In this document: piece after piece, positions 61,751 to 64,000 of the stretch
How the letters are laid out: every line of letters begins with the position of its first letter
Position numbering within the stretch: the stretch's first letter is position 1
NCBI RefSeq assembly: GCF_002078015.1
Contig: NZ_LWBP01000056.1
Location: 62,001 to 126,000, forward strand
Direction: 5' to 3'
Length of the DNA stretch: 64,000 nt
Source of the DNA: Niastella populi
GTDB taxonomy: Bacteria; Bacteroidota; Bacteroidia; Chitinophagales; Chitinophagaceae
Program-made: the position numbers and the translations under genes
The notes under the pieces: model-generated
Told to the model about the DNA's origin: nothing
What the model saw: the letters and a program-made list of their open reading frames with translations, nothing else
The model's database searches: none

Positions 61751-64000
61751 TCACAATCCCAGTTGCAGGCCAAAAAGAAATGACCTTGGATTAGGTAATC
61801 CTCCTGCTTCATTGGCGGTAAATGGCCGGTTTGGATATGATCCGTTATCGATTGCCCGGTCGAACAAACCGTTATTATTGGCAAAGTCGGGATCGAACCC
61901 TGTATAGTTTGTAAATGTTACCAGGTTTTGTGCTGTGGCGTATATTCTCAGGTTCGACAGGTGCGCCTTTTTCAGCAGATCCTGCGGAAACGTATAACCT
62001 ATCTGTAATGTGGTTATGCGAAAGAAACTGCCGTTCTCGAGCCAGCGGGCAGATGCCCGGCCGTTCTTATTGGGATCGAACATCACCACGCGGGGCACAT
62101 CGGTATTGGTGTTGGTGGGCGTCCAGCGGTTAAGCAGCCTGGTGCCATAGTTATCCCAGCCGGCGCCATTCTCAATACCGGCCCGGATGCTGTTGAAGAT
62201 CATATTGCCCGAAACTCCTGAACCAACTACCGACAGGTCGAATTGTTTATACGATACGGCGGCATTGAACCCGTAGTACAATTTTGGAATGGCCCTGCCG
62301 AGGTACGTACGGTCGTCATCATCGATCTTTCCATCGGGCGTGCCCGTCAGTTTTCCACCGGCATCACGGCCATTGATGTCTTTGAACCTGTAGTCGCCGG
62401 GCCGGGTCAACTCCTCCTGATACCGTTTAATGGGCGACTTGGCATTTAAGGCATCTATCTCTGCCTGGTTCTGGAAAATACCGTCTATCACCCAGCCATA
62501 CAACTCTCCTACTTCACGCCCCACTTCCGTTTTGGTTATGTTACCATAACCATAAATGGGATTGTTACCATAACCCAGCGCCAGCACCTTATTATTAAGG
62601 GTCGACATGTTCGCATTTATGTTATAGGTGAAATCTCCTTTTTTGTCGTTGTAGCCCAACTGGAATTCAAAACCAGAGTTCTGAATGGAAGCGCCGTTGA
62701 TAAAAGGTGATTCCCCGGGGTATACGCCTGTTGAACCAGGGATCTGCACCCGCAACAGAATGTCTTTGCCGGTATTACGGTAATACTCGGCAGAGAAGGT
62801 GATCTTTCTGAAAAGCTCTATATCCAAACCGATATTCCGGCTGATCATGGTTTCCCATTTGATATCGGGCACCGGGAAAGTGGTTTGCGTGGCGCCTAAA
62901 GCCAGCTGATTGCCAAACACGGCATGTGCATAGGAATTGATAAAAGCCTGGTATTGGTAGTCGCCTATTTCCTGGTTACCCAGTTCGCCATAAGAAGCAC
63001 GCAGCTTTACCTGGTTTACATAGGAAGGCAAAACGGTTTGAAGCCACTGCTCATTATGCAGCTTCCACGCCAACGCAATTGAAGGAAAATTCCCCCAACG
63101 GTTCTGCGGTGCAAACCTCGACGAACCATCACGGCGCAGTGTAGCTGTTAACAGGTATTTGTCGTCGTAGATGTAGTTCACCCGGCCGAAATAAGAACTT
63201 AGCCGGCTTTTAAATACATCACCCGTGGCCGTAATACCCGAGGTGCCATTGCTCAAAACCGGAAAATAAGGTTGGGTAAATCCTTCGGCATGAGCGAACG
63301 ACCGCGATATATTGCTTTCCAAGGTCGATTGCCCGGCCAATGCGTTTATTGAATGCCGGCCAATGATCTTTTCGAAAGTGAGGGTATTTTCAATGGTACC
63401 GGTATTACCCGAACCGCGCCAGTCGTTCAGTTTGGCAATATTGTTTACATAGAACCAGCCGAGGTCGTGTATGGGCTTAAAGTTGAAATCGCGCCAGTCG
63501 GTTCTTTCATAACCCAGGCTTAATTTATATTTCAATCCTTTAAAGAATTCATACTCGCCATACGCATTACCAATAAAGCGAAAACGTTCTGTTTTGCTAT
63601 CCAGCACATTGTTGAACCCTATAGCATTGGCGGTATAGGAACCATGGATGGTTTGGCTCGAGCTGCTGAACCCATCGCGGGTTGTTGAATCGTATACCGG
63701 CAGCGTGGGTATGGCATTGACGATATAACCAAGTATATTTCCGTCGTGCAGGAAGGTCATGAACCGCTGATCGATCTTTGCATAACTGAACGATTCTCCA
63801 AACTTAAAGCGGCCCTGTTTAAAATCGGTATTGATACGAAAGGAATAACGTTGATAGGATGGTCCTTTTCCGGCTACCGTTCCGGTATGATCGAAATAGT
63901 TGACGGAGATATAATATTTAGCGGCGTCCGATCCGCCCGAAATGCCTATTGTATGCTCCTGTATTTTACCTGTTTTGAAAGCTTCTTCCTGCCAGTTGGT
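61751..64000 (-). CDS. SusC-type TonB-dependent receptor (arabinan locus), N terminus beyond the window
   Basis: The reading frame continues without a stop to the last base of the window, so about 750 C-terminal residues are visible and the signal peptide, regulatory domain and plug are outside. An internal Met at 63760 is not the start: the codons upstream read DFKQGRFKFGESFSYAKIDQRF, ordinary SusC barrel sequence. Further barrel signatures include TATLRRDGSSRFAPQNRWGNFPS, RASYGELGNQEIGDYQYQ and RIYATAQNLVTFTNYTGFDPDF, ending SFLFGLQLGL. The SusD partner and arabinan-degrading enzymes follow on the same strand. An arabinan or arabino-oligosaccharide importer is inferred. Confidence 0.94.
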   Translation of the reverse strand, partial: TNWQEEAFKTGKIQEHTIGISGGSDAAKYYISVNYFDHTGTVAGKGPSYQRYSFRINTDFKQGRFKFGESFSYAKIDQRFMTFLHDGNILGYIVNAIPTLPVYDSTTRDGFSSSSQTIHGSYTANAIGFNNVLDSKTERFRFIGNAYGEYEFFKGLKYKLSLGYERTDWRDFNFKPIHDLGWFYVNNIAKLNDWRGSGNTGTIENTLTFEKIIGRHSINALAGQSTLESNISRSFAHAEGFTQPYFPVLSNGTSGITATGDVFKSRLSSYFGRVNYIYDDKYLLTATLRRDGSSRFAPQNRWGNFPSIALAWKLHNEQWLQTVLPSYVNQVKLRASYGELGNQEIGDYQYQAFINSYAHAVFGNQLALGATQTTFPVPDIKWETMISRNIGLDIELFRKITFSAEYYRNTGKDILLRVQIPGSTGVYPGESPFINGASIQNSGFEFQLGYNDKKGDFTYNINANMSTLNNKVLALGYGNNPIYGYGNITKTEVGREVGELYGWVIDGIFQNQAEIDALNAKSPIKRYQEELTRPGDYRFKDINGRDAGGKLTGTPDGKIDDDDRTYLGRAIPKLYYGFNAAVSYKQFDLSVVGSGVSGNMIFNSIRAGIENGAGWDNYGTRLLNRWTPTNTNTDVPRVVMFDPNKNGRASARWLENGSFFRITTLQIGYTFPQDLLKKAHLSNLRIYATAQNLVTFTNYTGFDPDFANNNGLFDRAIDNGSYPNRPFTANEAGGLPNPRSFLFGLQLGL

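Noticed and set aside
63758-63760. Internal Met considered as the start of the last SusC gene
   Set aside because: The codons upstream continue as typical SusC barrel sequence to the window edge, so the gene is cut off, not short.

Overview
The window looks like a chromosomal segment of a soil or plant-associated member of the Bacteroidota, most likely family Chitinophagaceae (Chitinophaga/Niastella-like). Four SusC-type TonB-dependent receptors are visible, each with a SusD-type lipoprotein. There are also type IX secretion (T9SS) C-terminal sorting domains, lipoproteins beginning with a cysteine after a short signal peptide, and a Bacteroidota-type promoter (TTTG / TAnnTTTG). No rRNA, tRNA, CRISPR array, transposase or phage gene was recognised. 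The genus is an inference from gene content only.

Layout. (1) 1-19.3 kb is a hemicellulose region centred on glucuronoxylan. It holds a GH89 alpha-N-acetylglucosaminidase, a PAP2 phosphatase, mannonate dehydratase UxuA, a sialate-O-acetylesterase-type (CE20-like) esterase and a LacI regulator with two operator-like sites. These are followed by GH67 alpha-glucuronidase, an SDR dehydrogenase, GH115 alpha-glucuronidase and GH10 xylanase. A J-domain protein and a double-thioredoxin protein follow. GH10 can cut the backbone, GH115 and GH67 remove (4-O-methyl)glucuronate, the esterase can remove acetyl groups, and the SDR plus UxuA would carry glucuronate-derived fructuronate through mannonate to 2-keto-3-deoxygluconate. 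(2) 20-24 kb holds a T9SS cargo protein convergent with an outer-membrane beta-barrel receptor. (3) 24-37 kb, minus strand, is a pectin-type locus: SusC, SusD, an exported PL22 oligogalacturonate lyase, an NTF2-like protein and two large, poorly characterised helical-barrel glycosidase-like proteins. (4) 37.8-53.2 kb, plus strand, is a compact seven-gene operon Fas1-SusC-SusD-Fas1-Fas1-SusC-SusD with no catalytic enzyme. This is the most unusual unit in the window. (5) 53.4-64 kb, minus strand, is an arabinan utilisation locus: SusC (cut by the window edge), SusD, lipoprotein GH43, GH51, T9SS-exported GH43 with a ricin-type lectin, and GH43.

A second layer of structure lies between the genes. 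Many gaps are filled with degenerate short-period repeats (7-8 nt words such as AGTTCAT, TATCAACT, AACTGAAT, and longer CTGAAAGC / AATACAGC words). Several of these fold into long hairpins, and one type recurs as an interspersed element of about 80-100 bp that flanks uxuA on both sides. A further hairpin element occurs twice (7764-7822 and 32329-32387). These repeats run into the 5' ends of reading frames and affect start-codon choice, and one apparently encodes part of a signal peptide. They are the best candidate here for something undescribed, together with the Fas1/SusCD operon.
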